From contig JAIKYZ010000024.1 in assembly GCA_024682655.1 (NCBI GenBank), forward strand, positions 1-64,000: a stretch of 64,000 nt of DNA, given 5' to 3'. This DNA comes from Treponema sp. (GTDB lineage: Bacteria > Spirochaetota > Spirochaetia > Treponematales > Treponemataceae). This document shows, in pieces, positions 19,004-30,880 of the stretch (positions are counted from its first letter, which is position 1; each line of letters begins with the position of its first letter). The notes beneath the pieces were generated by a model, which was given only the letters and a program-made list of their open reading frames with translations, was not told the DNA's origin and did no database searches. A program made the translations under genes and the position numbers.

Positions 19004-22000
19004 AATTGTTAAAAAATTAATTGTAAGTTTAGGTGGGATCCTCTTATTAACTTCTTTAGCAACTTCCTGTAAAAACTGGATGGCAAGCGATCAATTTTTG
19101 TCTGCCATTGAAAGTGATGTTAGCGTTGCTAATGCACAAAAGATAAACGTATATCTTCGTTATGCAAATACTAAAATGGGTACAACCGCCCCAGTTAACT
19201 CTGACTGGCTGGAAGAAAAAGTTGGTGTTTCTTTTAGTATTTCTGCAACAACCAATGATGATTACGCCTTTGTAAAATGGGCTGCCTTTAGTGTAGAAGA
19301 CTTCCCAACTTCAAAACAGTATTCAAATTTCATCTATTCTTCTTATGATGATTACAAAAAAAATTACAGTGGATATGAATATTCAAGCGAAGAGGTAAAA
19401 TTTACCGACCCTTATTCAAACTCAACTACAGTTACTGTAAATGTAGAAAGCGATAGAACAGTCTTTATTATGCCAATTGTTTCTGCCCGTCCTGTTTATG
19501 TAACTTCAAACCCAGAAGACAATGCCACTAACGTAGTAAAGAACATGACTGTTCGTATTCTTTTCTCAAAACCTCTTGATGAATCTTCTTTGACCGGTGC
19601 TTTTACAGTAAGTCAGGGACCAATCGTACTGTCAGAATCAAACAGTGATTATGTTGATATTACAGACAATTTCCAGGAACCAATTTTAAGTAAAAGTAAA
19701 AAAATGGTTACCTTACAGCAAAAAGAAGGTCCTGAATCAAATCCTCAGCTTTATTATTTTGATGCCTTCCAAAAAATTCTTATTAATATTTCAAACGAAA
19801 TTAGAGACAGCGATGGAAATGCCATGGCCGAAGGTGCAACAATCACATTTAAAACAAACGATAAGACCGATACCGTTGCTCCAAAAATCACAGTTTTAAA
19901 AGCAAGTACAATACTTGAAGACGATTCTAGTGTAGACTTCTCAAGTGCTTATGATTATGCAGATTCTGTAAATGGTGGTTCAACAAGAATTCAACCTTCT
20001 GCAATTTCTGATTTTGATGCCGCTCTTCAAACTTACTTTAAAGATGCAAACAATAAAGAAACAAGAATTGCTGCAATGTACTCACAAAGAACAACAGGTC
20101 ATGTTTACCTGGACATTGAAGCAACAGAATATACAGAAGATTCTGGTACCGCTACTGGTGATGATGCTTCTGGTTCTACAATTACAATTAATTCAACTCT
20201 TGTTGTTAATGCAGACGGAACAATTGCAGATAATGGTTCTAATAAAGAATCAATCTACACTTATTCAGATGCTTCTTCATATACCTTTATTAGTGGAAAT
20301 AATAATGCCGTTACTTCTGATGTTACTTATAAAGAAGAAGTTGACGAATTCGGTAATGTAAAATCTGTTAAGGGTATTCTTGTAGATTACGATTTGAACT
20401 TCCAGGATAAACTTAACGACGGTCAGGAAGTTCCAGACGGTCTTTATAGAATTGATATTTGGGCAGTTGATGCAAACGGTAACGATGGTTCTACACAAAA
20501 TCGTATTACTTCAATGTACGTAATTAAAGATACAACTCCACCAGATGTTACAACAGAAGCTAAAAAGGTTGAAACTTATTCAGATTCAGCACCATACGCA
20601 TATTATAATGCAGAAACTTTAGCCACCCTTAAATTTAAAGTAGGCGAAAATAAAGAAATTGTAGATTCAACAACTGAAAAACTTGCCTGCGATGTTTCAA
20701 AAATCAAATGGCTCTTTAGTACTTCTTCTACAAGTCCTAAGGCAAGTGATTCTAACTGGTCTTACATTACTCAGGATACAAGTGGTAAAGTATTCTCTAC
20801 CGCAAAAGCTCCAGAAAGTGATGGTCCTGCATCTGTTTACGTATTCTTAATGGATGATATGAATAATATTTCTCAGGCCCAGGAACTTGATTCTGTTTAT
20901 TACGATAATACAGTTCCAGAAATTGGAACAATTGAATGGATTTCTGCTTCAACATTAACAGCCGATGCTCCAATTACAGTAAACTCTACACAAAATCAAT
21001 ATATGGAAAAGGCTTTAAGAATTCCATTTACCGAAGCTTATTCAGGACTTAAACGCCTTACTCTGGAAATTAAAAACGAAAGTGGTACTTCAGTTTCTAC
21101 AAATCCAATTGCCAGCGGAGAAAATGCCACAGAAATTTACTATCTTAACTCAGATCTTCAGGAAGCCCTAAAACTTGACTGGGAATCAAAGACCGATAGC
21201 GATGGAAATACCTTTGTTGAATTACAGATTCCTTCTTCTTCAGAATTAACAAATCTTACAAGCGGATATCTTTTCATTGCAAATTTACATTTCAGCCAGA
21301 ATCTTGATGCAATTCTTAATTTAAAATTTAATCTTTATGATGCAGCCTTAAATAAGACCGCAGATATGAAAACTACTTTCTCTTATGATAATACTGCTCC
21401 ACTTGTTGAAAGTATTACACTAAATGATTTAGTAGAAAGCACTCCTTATGATGGTTCTGCTTCTAAACAATTCCTTTCTAAGAAAGGCTTTACAATTGAT
21501 TCTTCTTCAAGGATTCAAAATACCGCAAGCATTACCTTAGAAATCAAAGAAAGTGGTTCTGGTGTAAATGTAATTACTCTTAAAGATGACATTAATCTTA
21601 CAAGTAATACAATTGTTTTACTTGGCCAGGAAGAAATTGATTCAAGCCAATATCAGCTTGATACAAGTAAAAATACAATTACCTTTACAGACTTTATTGA
21701 ACCTGTTTTACAGTCAGATTCAAGCTTTGAAGTTACAATTAAAAATCTCCACTACGCAAATACTGGTTCAACAAAAAATAAAGCAAATATTCAACTTACA
21801 GACTTTATCCTAAAATCAAGTACTACAAGCGATAGCGACACCCCAGATCTTTATGTTGATAATTCAAATCCAGTTTTTGAATCAATCACAATTAAAGATT
21901 TAGATTCAACAAATACAGAAACAAATACAAAATATACAAATCAAGATACAGTAAATCTTATAGTAAAGCTTAAGTCCGAAAGTGATTCTGGTCTTAAGAC

Positions 22001-25000
22001 AATTACACTCACAAACGCCAAATTTACTGACGATTCAAAAATCTATCTTGGAAATGATGCTACAGGAACAGAAATTGCTTCTACTATTTCCAGCGATAAA
22101 ACTACATTAACTTTAACAAAGGTGGCTTCTGAAACTTCTAGTCAAACTTACTTTATTACAAACCTTAAATTTACAGATTCAAGTAACGGAAAGAAAACAA
22201 TTTCTCTTACAGCAAAAGATTTAGTTGGCTGGGAAAGTGAATCTACAAGTGCAAGTATTACATTAGATAACGTAGCTCCAGAACTTTCTGGCGATTTAAG
22301 TTGGGTAGTTACAGATGGAAAGAGCACCGCAGGAATTACAAATCAAAATATTATAAGTGGACAAAAACTGCTTGTTCCATTTACCGAAGTTACATCCGGA
22401 ATTTCTTCTATTAAATTTGTAGTTACAGATAATACAGATACTGTTTACCAGACCCCTGTGGTTTACGATAGTGCCGAAAAATACTTTACGCTAACTTATG
22501 TTAATGGTGACGATACTTCTTCTTATGGTACAACAAGTTCTTCTGAACCTGGCGATAGCTTTACTTGTAATGGCGAAAAAACTGGTACTTATGAAATTCA
22601 AAATATTGCCATTGCAGATAACGTAACCGAAGGAACTTATACAATTAAAGTAATTCTTACCGATATTGCAGAAAATGTTCAGACTGTAGAAAAAACAATT
22701 GAAATTTCAAATGATTCAACAAAACCTGTAGTTTCTAAGATTGAAATAGAAGAACTTATAAAAGCAGGAGAATTAGGAATTACAGCTGGCTCTAATTTAT
22801 CTGATACTTATTGGGTAACAAGTGATTATTTAGACTTAGATTCAGGTACAACAAAACTTTCTTTATATATCACAATAAACGAAACAAATTCTGGTCTTAA
22901 AACACTAACTCTTGGAAGTCCTTCAACAAATACTAATTATGGTAGTCCATGTCTTTCTACTAATTCTGCTATTTACTTAGTTGGAGAATCAGGCCTAACT
23001 GAAATATCTAGTTCTACTTACAGCCTTTCTTCTAACAAGAAAATAATAACCTTTACAAGTGGAAATTCAAATTTAAAGGGCGAAAATTTAAAATTTAAGA
23101 TTACTAATGTTGCTTTTAATAAGCAAGAGAATATAAATTTAATTTCTGTAAAGGCTAGCGATCTTGCTTTGAATGAATCTGAATCAGTGGATGAAGTTTA
23201 CTTAAAAGATAGTCAAACTAGTATTCAAAGTGGTACAACAGGAGGTTTCTACTTTAATACAACAAGTCCACAAATTTCTACTCTTACTTTGGTAGATAGA
23301 GAAACTACTAATGGAATTGCAGCCCAGACAGGTTATACTAACGAACAAATTGTAGACCTTAAAATGGAATTATATATGCCATCGGATTCTATGAATGGAT
23401 ATAATTCCTTTACTTTGGATGGTGCAAAATTTATAAAAGATGGTAGTGATGCAAGTATAATTACAATTGGCACTACAGAAATAACTTCAGATAGTTATGA
23501 AATTTCAGATGACTTAAAGACAATTACCTTTAAAAATTCAGATGGACCTAAAGTATTGCGTAGTTCTTCATGTAAAAATCTTACTTTTGAAAATATCTTA
23601 CTTGATTCAGACGAAAATACCTCGCAAACTATTGGCGTAACTACTAAAGATTTAAGTGGCATGGAAAGTGCTAAAAAAACATACAATATTACTCTTGATA
23701 CAGAAGAACCATTGTGGGATGGTGCCACAAAAGAAGATCCTACTAGTGGTTATGGACCTTATGTTTATGGTAATGGTGCTACAGACCTTAATTTTGTATA
23801 TCCAAGACCTACAGGTGGAACAAGTGATAAGTCTGCTATTGGGGTTCATTTTAATACTAAAAATTCTGCTGGAACATACATTCGTTATTTCTATAAATAT
23901 CCTAATAAAACTTTCCGTTTTGGTATGGATTTTACAGACAATGTTGCCTTGAGGGATAATTCTACAAGTGGATCTGAAAGTTTACTTTATATTAAATCTT
24001 CTGATTCCTCGGACTATACTAATTTAGCAGTAAATACTACAAGTACAACAAGCCTACTTAAAGTATCAGGTAGTTCAGATACAAGTAAGCAAGTTGTAGC
24101 TAATTTAGCTTCCGGTACTTATGTAGTAGCCGATAAAGCCGGTAATATTTCTAAAGAATATACCTTTAATATTGTAGAAGATTATACAAGACCAATATCT
24201 TCTGCTGGATATAACGCTATAAGATATGCTACTTTGGCCTTACCTGATGATGGTGCAAATGTTTACAGACCAGATTCTGTAACTTCAACGTCTTATGTAG
24301 ACTCTACAACTGAAGATGTAGACTCTACAACTGAAGATAATTATGACTTTAAGGATGCTGGTAAAAATTCTTGTGGCGATTCACTTTACTCATATCATTA
24401 TGTAAAAAGAGCAGGTAAGTATAAAATAGTTGTAAAATATGCAACTGGTTTAACTACTGCTGATATTCAGATAAGTGGCAACAATACCCCTTCGCGTTTT
24501 GGTGCTTTGTCTGATGATGTTGTAGGATCTACAACTAGTGCACCTCTAGATTACTATTCAGTTACTCATTGGTATGGAGTATACCCATACATAAATTCCA
24601 ATACAATAAAATACCAGCCAGCCTTCCCAAATAACACTACAACTCCAAGTGGACAGACCATTCAAAAATATTTTGGTTTTGAAGCAAATGAAACATTAGG
24701 TGATGCTGACTGGGATACTGAACATTCTACTTGGCATAAATACAAAAAAGATAGTGGTGACTATACAGATGGTGATAATCATGACACCATTGTTAGTAGA
24801 GTAAATTCTGAAGGAAATATCGAAATTGATATTCCAGATACCAACATTCCTCCATTAACACTTTTATTAAAAGATGGTTGCGGTAACTTAAACTATATGG
24901 TCCTAACTTTCTATGATGACCGTGTTACAAAGGCAAATTCTGATGGCCAAGGTGAATCCTTTACTGCATACTACGGTGTTTCTTTCTACACTGATCCAAA

Positions 25001-28000
25001 ATTAGGTAATTCATCAGATACAAGAAAAGTATTGCAAAATGTTGCCGCTTATACCGGTGGTGGTGCCTCTGAATATACTTTTGGTGATACAAGCTATAAA
25101 TGGGGAAATCAGACTTCCTCTTACACGGATGCTGATGGAAAGGGTGGAACTTCTGAACTTGGTTATTTAATGAGAGATAATGTAGAGAAGTTAACATATT
25201 ACAATCCTAGTAATAGTCACATTGGTACTAAACTTTATAAAATTGCCCTTACTGTAAATGGCGAAACAGGTAAAACTTTTGATTCTTGTGTACCTACAAC
25301 AGATACCTCAGAATATACCGCAAGGGCTAAAATTCTTTGGACTACTGAATCAGGCACACCTTCTTACAGTGATTTTTCGGGTACAAATACTTCCGATTGG
25401 TTATATTGTCAAGCATCATCCAATGGAGATGTACACTTCTTCTTTGATTATCCAACTAGTCTTACCCAAGGAACTCCTTATTATTTCTGGTACTTAGTAG
25501 AAGACCGTGTAGGTAATTATGATATTAATACAATTGTTAATGACCTAGATGATGAATATAACCGCTGGGTTTATGATGCAAAGGCACCGACTATAAAAGT
25601 AAGATATGATGGTCGTTCTCCATGGTATTATAGTTTAAGTGAAGTTGATAAATTAGTTCCTGCTAATAATGGTTATAAATCATATCAGAACGGTAAAAAT
25701 GCTTATGTTTGGGGACCAGTTTCAAGAAGAAGTAGTGCTGAATTTAATCGAATGGAAGGTAATGGACTTTTAACAAGAGACACAACCCTTGATAAAACAG
25801 GTTTCGATAGCATATTTAGTCAAGTAGAATATTCTGGCGGCACATTTAATTATGAATATCTACCAGCCTTTGATCTTGATATAACTGATACGACTGGTAT
25901 TTATGCTTATTTTTATGTTGTACTCCCACCTAGTGAAGATTTGCGCTGGCCTTCAGTTGTTTCTCCAAAAACTATTGATTCATATAATAGTGTTACATCA
26001 GATACTTCTTCTAGTCCTTGGTTTTATGGTAAGGGTGTTGAAGGTTGTTTAAGAGAAATTGGCTCTGCTATAAGTGATACAAACTATAAGGTTTATGCTT
26101 ATCGTTCATCTGGCAAATACGAGGGAACCTTTACTGGTACCAAGATTTTGCCTCAAGTACCTGTATTAAATTTAAATGAAAGTTCATCTTCAACTACAGG
26201 AAGTAGAATTGCATTATTCGTAATGGATTGGGTAGGAAATATTGATTCATGTCCTTTGGGATCTTTTGGTACTAGTGGCCCAATTTGGTTTAAAGATTCT
26301 ACTGCTCCAACTGGTTATTCATATAGTGATACTGATATACAATATCTTGATTCATATGTAGAAGGTAGTCACTATATTAAACGTGAGTATAGTGAATCTA
26401 ATGGTTATTATATAAATTATTTACGTATTGCTGGCAGTGGCAAGGATGAAAATAGCCCAAATTTGAAGATTTATATTCCAATTTCTCCATTATCAACATC
26501 TACAGATGTAGCGTCAGGATGGTATTATGACAAGTCAGGCTCTGGAATTGCAGGATTCGATTTAAGAAGATATGATGATTCTGGAAATCCTTTATTAATA
26601 GATATAGGAAATGCTTGTTGTGATGATAACGGACCTTATTTAGAACTTTCTTATAGTGATTATAGTTTTTTGACTTCTTTGGCAGAAAATGAAAAAAAAT
26701 TTATCGCTTTTAATATATATGACAATGTAGGAAATTGTAGTTATGGCAATTTCACTTCTTGCATTGATTCTACTCCACCAGATTTGTCACCAACAATTTC
26801 TCTTTCAAATAGTGATTATCTTCATAAAAAAGGTCACACCGGTAAATATACAAAATCCTTCTCTCTAAGTTCAACAGAAGAAAATGGAAAAATAGATTCA
26901 TCTAAAATTATAACTTCTTCTAAAACTCCAGAAGATGATGATTGGACTACTTACAGTGATATTTACTATGTAGACCCAACCGGTGCTTCAAGTCTTCGTA
27001 TTCAGTGTACTAATGGTGCTGAATGGGCTTCTGACACAAGAGCTCTTTATTTAAAGAAATGGTCTGGTTCAGCTTGGGATGCGGCTTCTGCTGCTTATTC
27101 TTCTTCAAGTGCAACAACTTCTCTTTCTTTAAGTTATGCATCTGAGGCATATTACCAATTCTCAATTAGTGATATGACAGGTAATACTACTTATTATCAT
27201 TTTAAGACAGTTTCAGATACAACTATGCCAGCATTTAAAGACGGTTATCCAAAAGTCGTGCCTACGAAAGGTATTGCTCAAGTAAATGGTGATACTCTCT
27301 ACTACAATCAGATTGATGTTCAAGTTTCTGGAACCGATGAAGGTAGTGGTGTAAGGTCTTGTTTATATAGGACTAACATCTCTAGAACAAATAAATTCAT
27401 TACTGACTCTAACAAGTATGATTTTACTGATTTGACATTCTCTAGTGATTTTTATACTAGTGGTTGGTATACAAAAGAGGATCCTACTACAATCCCTCTT
27501 AATCCAGAAGTTGAAGGTACAAAGGAATGCCTTTGGGTAGGAATAAGAGATGGTGTACTTTCTTATGGGGACTCTTCTTATGATTACAATTGTTTCACAC
27601 CAAAGATGTTAGCTAGTACATACAATGCAACATATATTTGTCACGATGAAACTGCCCCTACAGTAAAAGAAGGTACCTTTACTGCAAAGTATCAACCTCA
27701 TTATATAGAGTGGGATTCAGATAAGTTCAACACTACTTATGATTCAGATGCTTCTACACTTCTCATGGAAATTACTGATTCTAGAACAACTAAGGTTACC
27801 TATACCCCTGCTGCCCAAGATTCAAGTGGAATTTTAGGTTGGATAGTACAAGATAATGAAGAAAAACCAACTGTTGATTCTTCTACAGATTTGGCTGATC
27901 TTAAAACATCATTTACTTATACTTGTGGAACTGGTAATGATATTCCTCTTGATACTAGTGAAGTCGTAAAATATTATTTTGCAGTCGATTATGCAGGAAA

Positions 28001-30857
28001 TGTTTCTGACCCTATTGCTGTAACTTATAAATACTCAAATAAATATATTCCAGAAATTACTGATATTTCTTATGAGGGTATAGTTCAGGTTGATAGTGTT
28101 AACTATTACAAATCACCAGTTCTTACCTTTACTGTATCTTCTGGTGTTAAATCTACTCCTCAAAGTATTTTGATTACTTGGTCAGACTCAGATTATGAAG
28201 AATATGATTTTGATGATAATACAGTTACTGGCCCAATAAGCTCAGATGGTAAATACATTTACACTTGTAAATTAAGCAAATTACCAAGTGGTTTAAGTGG
28301 AAATACTCTTTCTGCTTGGGTTTCAAATAAATATTCATATTCTGCACAAGAAAAAGAATTAACTTATAGTGGCGTTAATAGTTATACAGAAGAAACTGAT
28401 GTACCAAATGTTACAAAAGCTGAAATTTCTGCTAATTCGGAAGAAAAAACTTATTACGATTCAGATTCAGATCCAGATAAGGCAACACTTTATTTCAATC
28501 CAGATCAAACAAGTATTTCCTTAACTGTTACAGGAATTACAGATGCTACTTCTGGTTACTATAATTCTTCTCTTGTAACAGATGAAGCAGATCTTGTAAT
28601 GCCTGAATCTGAAAGTACTGCAATTTCTATTACCGCTCCAAGTTCGGATTCTGCTGTTTACAAACTTTATGCCTGGGATAAGGTAGGAAATTATAAGTTT
28701 GTAAAAGATATAACCTTTGTAAAAGATTCTACTGCTACTGAAATTCAAAAAGTTACCCCTTCAAGTAATGTGATGACAGGTTTCTATTATAATTCAGATT
28801 CAGATGCCAAAAAGTTCTTCTGGAATGGTGAGCAATCAATCACCTTTACTTCTTATGTAAATGATTCAGATAATGATATTTCTTACTATTATTATAATGA
28901 CGATAAAGAAGATAATCGTTCTACAAGTGGAGAATTTACAATTACACCATCAGCTGAAGTAACAGAATATAATTTCTATGCAGTAGATAGAGTTGGTAAT
29001 GTAAGCCAAGCCTATACAATTACTTCGGTAAATGATACAAGTGCTCCAGAAATTCCAACTGTAACATTTGGCTCTGTAGATGATATTTATCCTGTAGATA
29101 ATAATTCTACTGCCCTTACTTCTGGAAAGGTTTACTATATTAAATCTTCTACTTATTCAGAAAATGGTATTGGAATTAATATTTCTTCTAGTGATACAGG
29201 ATCAGGACTTTCTAGTGTTGGAATTGAAGGCCAGACAGCAGCCGCAACTTACACTCTTAAACCAAGTGAACAAACAACTTACACAATAAAAGCAACTGAC
29301 AAGCTTGGTAATTCAAGTACATTCACTCTTATCATCAGTCCAGATTCAATAGGCCCTCAGCCAACCGGAACAAGTTCTCATGCTCCAAATTATGGAGGTG
29401 GAACAACACCTAAGTTTGATTCTGATGGCGATGGTGTCGCAGAAGCTGTATTAGGTGTTGTAGGAACTGATGGTTCTTATACAGCTACTGGTACAATTAA
29501 CCCAGTCTATGGTTCTGGATTAGAAAATGGTTCAGAATATTCTACCAACTTTTATGATGAAGGCTTACAATTAAATGTACCTGTTGCAAGTGATGATATT
29601 GTGGCCTTTGGTCTTGTTACTGGCCCATCATCTTCAGAAGATCCAACTAAACCTACAGAATGGACAGAAATTTCAGAGAGTAATTATTCTGAAGGTATAT
29701 TAACTGTTACTGTTCCAGAAATAACAGATGAATATTCATTTATCTTCCTTTGGATGAAAGATAGAGTAAATAATTTGTCTGTATTCAATCTTGGAAATCC
29801 TTCTAATTGCTGGAGTAACTGGTGGATTCAGAATACTCCTTCTACAAGTGCTAGTTATTCGGTAAGTGCGGGAAGTTATTCTAATAGTAATGGCACACCT
29901 GTTGCAAATGTTGCAGTTTCAATTTCTGGACTTTCGAGTGCAGGTGCTATTTCTCAAATTACACTTGAAGGTTTAAGTACAACACAATCTTATGAAGCTT
30001 ATTCACAAAGTAGTACTGCAACTTTAACTTGGGCTGTAACATCGATTGTAGTAACAACTTCAGAAACAACTTATACAGTAGATTCAACTAATGCAGTTCT
30101 AAATTGTGAAAATAATGATGGAACATTAACATTCAAAGATTCTGCTGGAAATGCTCATCCATATCTTCATACTGGTGGAATTGTTACAGTAAATCTTACT
30201 TGTTCTGGTTCTAATTCTGATTATAATTTAATTAATGCAGGTGCCTCTGCTCCAACTCCAACTCTAACTTCTGTTACAGACTTTGGTGGAAACGCTGTTA
30301 CTCCAAGTATTGCAAACGGTAGTTTAAGAAGTCGTATTGCCAGAGGTCTTACAAGCTTTACTTCAAAAGTAAAATCAAGTGTTGGCTTTACAAGTAGAAC
30401 TAGAGTAGAAAAAGTAGCTTCTAATAAGACAAGTTCTGTAAGAAAGCAGAAAACTCCTGTAAAAGTTGCAGAAGTTAAAGAGCTCCCAACTTCAACTATC
30501 CAGGATATCCCTGAATTCCAGTCAGAAGATATTAAGGCTCAGTTGAATAGAAGTTTCCAGGCTGGAACTATTGCTTTGGATCAAATTACTTCAGATAATA
30601 ACCAGGGTACATCAGATAGTCTAAAAAAGAACCAGGGTTCTATTCAAAATGTTGCACCTTTGTTCGTAGATGATGCTAATAATAAGGTTAAACTCGAAAA
30701 TAGAGTAACTTTATCTAAGGCAGATGGAATTTTGGAAGTAAGTGAACCTGTTGCTAATATCGATTGGGTATTAATTATCACAGTTTTAGTGGGTGTTGTA
30801 ATCTTTGCAATTTGTGCTGTCAGTATGATAAGAAGACTTACTAAAAAAGGTGAGTAA
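18996..30857 (+). CDS. giant (~3,950 aa) Ig-like-repeat surface/periplasmic lipoprotein with C-terminal TM helix
   Basis: ATG at 18996 preceded by gaaggtgag and overlapping upstream stop; lipobox LATSC; recurrent D-x-GN / DTTPP / DSTAPT Ig-like linkers; C-terminal WVLIITVLVGVVIFAICAVSMIRRLTKKGE. Confidence 0.85.
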   Translation: MNRIVKKLIVSLGGILLLTSLATSCKNWMASDQFLSAIESDVSVANAQKINVYLRYANTKMGTTAPVNSDWLEEKVGVSFSISATTNDDYAFVKWAAFSVEDFPTSKQYSNFIYSSYDDYKKNYSGYEYSSEEVKFTDPYSNSTTVTVNVESDRTVFIMPIVSARPVYVTSNPEDNATNVVKNMTVRILFSKPLDESSLTGAFTVSQGPIVLSESNSDYVDITDNFQEPILSKSKKMVTLQQKEGPESNPQLYYFDAFQKILINISNEIRDSDGNAMAEGATITFKTNDKTDTVAPKITVLKASTILEDDSSVDFSSAYDYADSVNGGSTRIQPSAISDFDAALQTYFKDANNKETRIAAMYSQRTTGHVYLDIEATEYTEDSGTATGDDASGSTITINSTLVVNADGTIADNGSNKESIYTYSDASSYTFISGNNNAVTSDVTYKEEVDEFGNVKSVKGILVDYDLNFQDKLNDGQEVPDGLYRIDIWAVDANGNDGSTQNRITSMYVIKDTTPPDVTTEAKKVETYSDSAPYAYYNAETLATLKFKVGENKEIVDSTTEKLACDVSKIKWLFSTSSTSPKASDSNWSYITQDTSGKVFSTAKAPESDGPASVYVFLMDDMNNISQAQELDSVYYDNTVPEIGTIEWISASTLTADAPITVNSTQNQYMEKALRIPFTEAYSGLKRLTLEIKNESGTSVSTNPIASGENATEIYYLNSDLQEALKLDWESKTDSDGNTFVELQIPSSSELTNLTSGYLFIANLHFSQNLDAILNLKFNLYDAALNKTADMKTTFSYDNTAPLVESITLNDLVESTPYDGSASKQFLSKKGFTIDSSSRIQNTASITLEIKESGSGVNVITLKDDINLTSNTIVLLGQEEIDSSQYQLDTSKNTITFTDFIEPVLQSDSSFEVTIKNLHYANTGSTKNKANIQLTDFILKSSTTSDSDTPDLYVDNSNPVFESITIKDLDSTNTETNTKYTNQDTVNLIVKLKSESDSGLKTITLTNAKFTDDSKIYLGNDATGTEIASTISSDKTTLTLTKVASETSSQTYFITNLKFTDSSNGKKTISLTAKDLVGWESESTSASITLDNVAPELSGDLSWVVTDGKSTAGITNQNIISGQKLLVPFTEVTSGISSIKFVVTDNTDTVYQTPVVYDSAEKYFTLTYVNGDDTSSYGTTSSSEPGDSFTCNGEKTGTYEIQNIAIADNVTEGTYTIKVILTDIAENVQTVEKTIEISNDSTKPVVSKIEIEELIKAGELGITAGSNLSDTYWVTSDYLDLDSGTTKLSLYITINETNSGLKTLTLGSPSTNTNYGSPCLSTNSAIYLVGESGLTEISSSTYSLSSNKKIITFTSGNSNLKGENLKFKITNVAFNKQENINLISVKASDLALNESESVDEVYLKDSQTSIQSGTTGGFYFNTTSPQISTLTLVDRETTNGIAAQTGYTNEQIVDLKMELYMPSDSMNGYNSFTLDGAKFIKDGSDASIITIGTTEITSDSYEISDDLKTITFKNSDGPKVLRSSSCKNLTFENILLDSDENTSQTIGVTTKDLSGMESAKKTYNITLDTEEPLWDGATKEDPTSGYGPYVYGNGATDLNFVYPRPTGGTSDKSAIGVHFNTKNSAGTYIRYFYKYPNKTFRFGMDFTDNVALRDNSTSGSESLLYIKSSDSSDYTNLAVNTTSTTSLLKVSGSSDTSKQVVANLASGTYVVADKAGNISKEYTFNIVEDYTRPISSAGYNAIRYATLALPDDGANVYRPDSVTSTSYVDSTTEDVDSTTEDNYDFKDAGKNSCGDSLYSYHYVKRAGKYKIVVKYATGLTTADIQISGNNTPSRFGALSDDVVGSTTSAPLDYYSVTHWYGVYPYINSNTIKYQPAFPNNTTTPSGQTIQKYFGFEANETLGDADWDTEHSTWHKYKKDSGDYTDGDNHDTIVSRVNSEGNIEIDIPDTNIPPLTLLLKDGCGNLNYMVLTFYDDRVTKANSDGQGESFTAYYGVSFYTDPKLGNSSDTRKVLQNVAAYTGGGASEYTFGDTSYKWGNQTSSYTDADGKGGTSELGYLMRDNVEKLTYYNPSNSHIGTKLYKIALTVNGETGKTFDSCVPTTDTSEYTARAKILWTTESGTPSYSDFSGTNTSDWLYCQASSNGDVHFFFDYPTSLTQGTPYYFWYLVEDRVGNYDINTIVNDLDDEYNRWVYDAKAPTIKVRYDGRSPWYYSLSEVDKLVPANNGYKSYQNGKNAYVWGPVSRRSSAEFNRMEGNGLLTRDTTLDKTGFDSIFSQVEYSGGTFNYEYLPAFDLDITDTTGIYAYFYVVLPPSEDLRWPSVVSPKTIDSYNSVTSDTSSSPWFYGKGVEGCLREIGSAISDTNYKVYAYRSSGKYEGTFTGTKILPQVPVLNLNESSSSTTGSRIALFVMDWVGNIDSCPLGSFGTSGPIWFKDSTAPTGYSYSDTDIQYLDSYVEGSHYIKREYSESNGYYINYLRIAGSGKDENSPNLKIYIPISPLSTSTDVASGWYYDKSGSGIAGFDLRRYDDSGNPLLIDIGNACCDDNGPYLELSYSDYSFLTSLAENEKKFIAFNIYDNVGNCSYGNFTSCIDSTPPDLSPTISLSNSDYLHKKGHTGKYTKSFSLSSTEENGKIDSSKIITSSKTPEDDDWTTYSDIYYVDPTGASSLRIQCTNGAEWASDTRALYLKKWSGSAWDAASAAYSSSSATTSLSLSYASEAYYQFSISDMTGNTTYYHFKTVSDTTMPAFKDGYPKVVPTKGIAQVNGDTLYYNQIDVQVSGTDEGSGVRSCLYRTNISRTNKFITDSNKYDFTDLTFSSDFYTSGWYTKEDPTTIPLNPEVEGTKECLWVGIRDGVLSYGDSSYDYNCFTPKMLASTYNATYICHDETAPTVKEGTFTAKYQPHYIEWDSDKFNTTYDSDASTLLMEITDSRTTKVTYTPAAQDSSGILGWIVQDNEEKPTVDSSTDLADLKTSFTYTCGTGNDIPLDTSEVVKYYFAVDYAGNVSDPIAVTYKYSNKYIPEITDISYEGIVQVDSVNYYKSPVLTFTVSSGVKSTPQSILITWSDSDYEEYDFDDNTVTGPISSDGKYIYTCKLSKLPSGLSGNTLSAWVSNKYSYSAQEKELTYSGVNSYTEETDVPNVTKAEISANSEEKTYYDSDSDPDKATLYFNPDQTSISLTVTGITDATSGYYNSSLVTDEADLVMPESESTAISITAPSSDSAVYKLYAWDKVGNYKFVKDITFVKDSTATEIQKVTPSSNVMTGFYYNSDSDAKKFFWNGEQSITFTSYVNDSDNDISYYYYNDDKEDNRSTSGEFTITPSAEVTEYNFYAVDRVGNVSQAYTITSVNDTSAPEIPTVTFGSVDDIYPVDNNSTALTSGKVYYIKSSTYSENGIGINISSSDTGSGLSSVGIEGQTAAATYTLKPSEQTTYTIKATDKLGNSSTFTLIISPDSIGPQPTGTSSHAPNYGGGTTPKFDSDGDGVAEAVLGVVGTDGSYTATGTINPVYGSGLENGSEYSTNFYDEGLQLNVPVASDDIVAFGLVTGPSSSEDPTKPTEWTEISESNYSEGILTVTVPEITDEYSFIFLWMKDRVNNLSVFNLGNPSNCWSNWWIQNTPSTSASYSVSAGSYSNSNGTPVANVAVSISGLSSAGAISQITLEGLSTTQSYEAYSQSSTATLTWAVTSIVVTTSETTYTVDSTNAVLNCENNDGTLTFKDSAGNAHPYLHTGGIVTVNLTCSGSNSDYNLINAGASAPTPTLTSVTDFGGNAVTPSIANGSLRSRIARGLTSFTSKVKSSVGFTSRTRVEKVASNKTSSVRKQKTPVKVAEVKELPTSTIQDIPEFQSEDIKAQLNRSFQAGTIALDQITSDNNQGTSDSLKKNQGSIQNVAPLFVDDANNKVKLENRVTLSKADGILEVSEPVANIDWVLIITVLVGVVIFAICAVSMIRRLTKKGE

Positions 30858-30880
30858 TTGAATTGGTAAAAATTGTCTGA

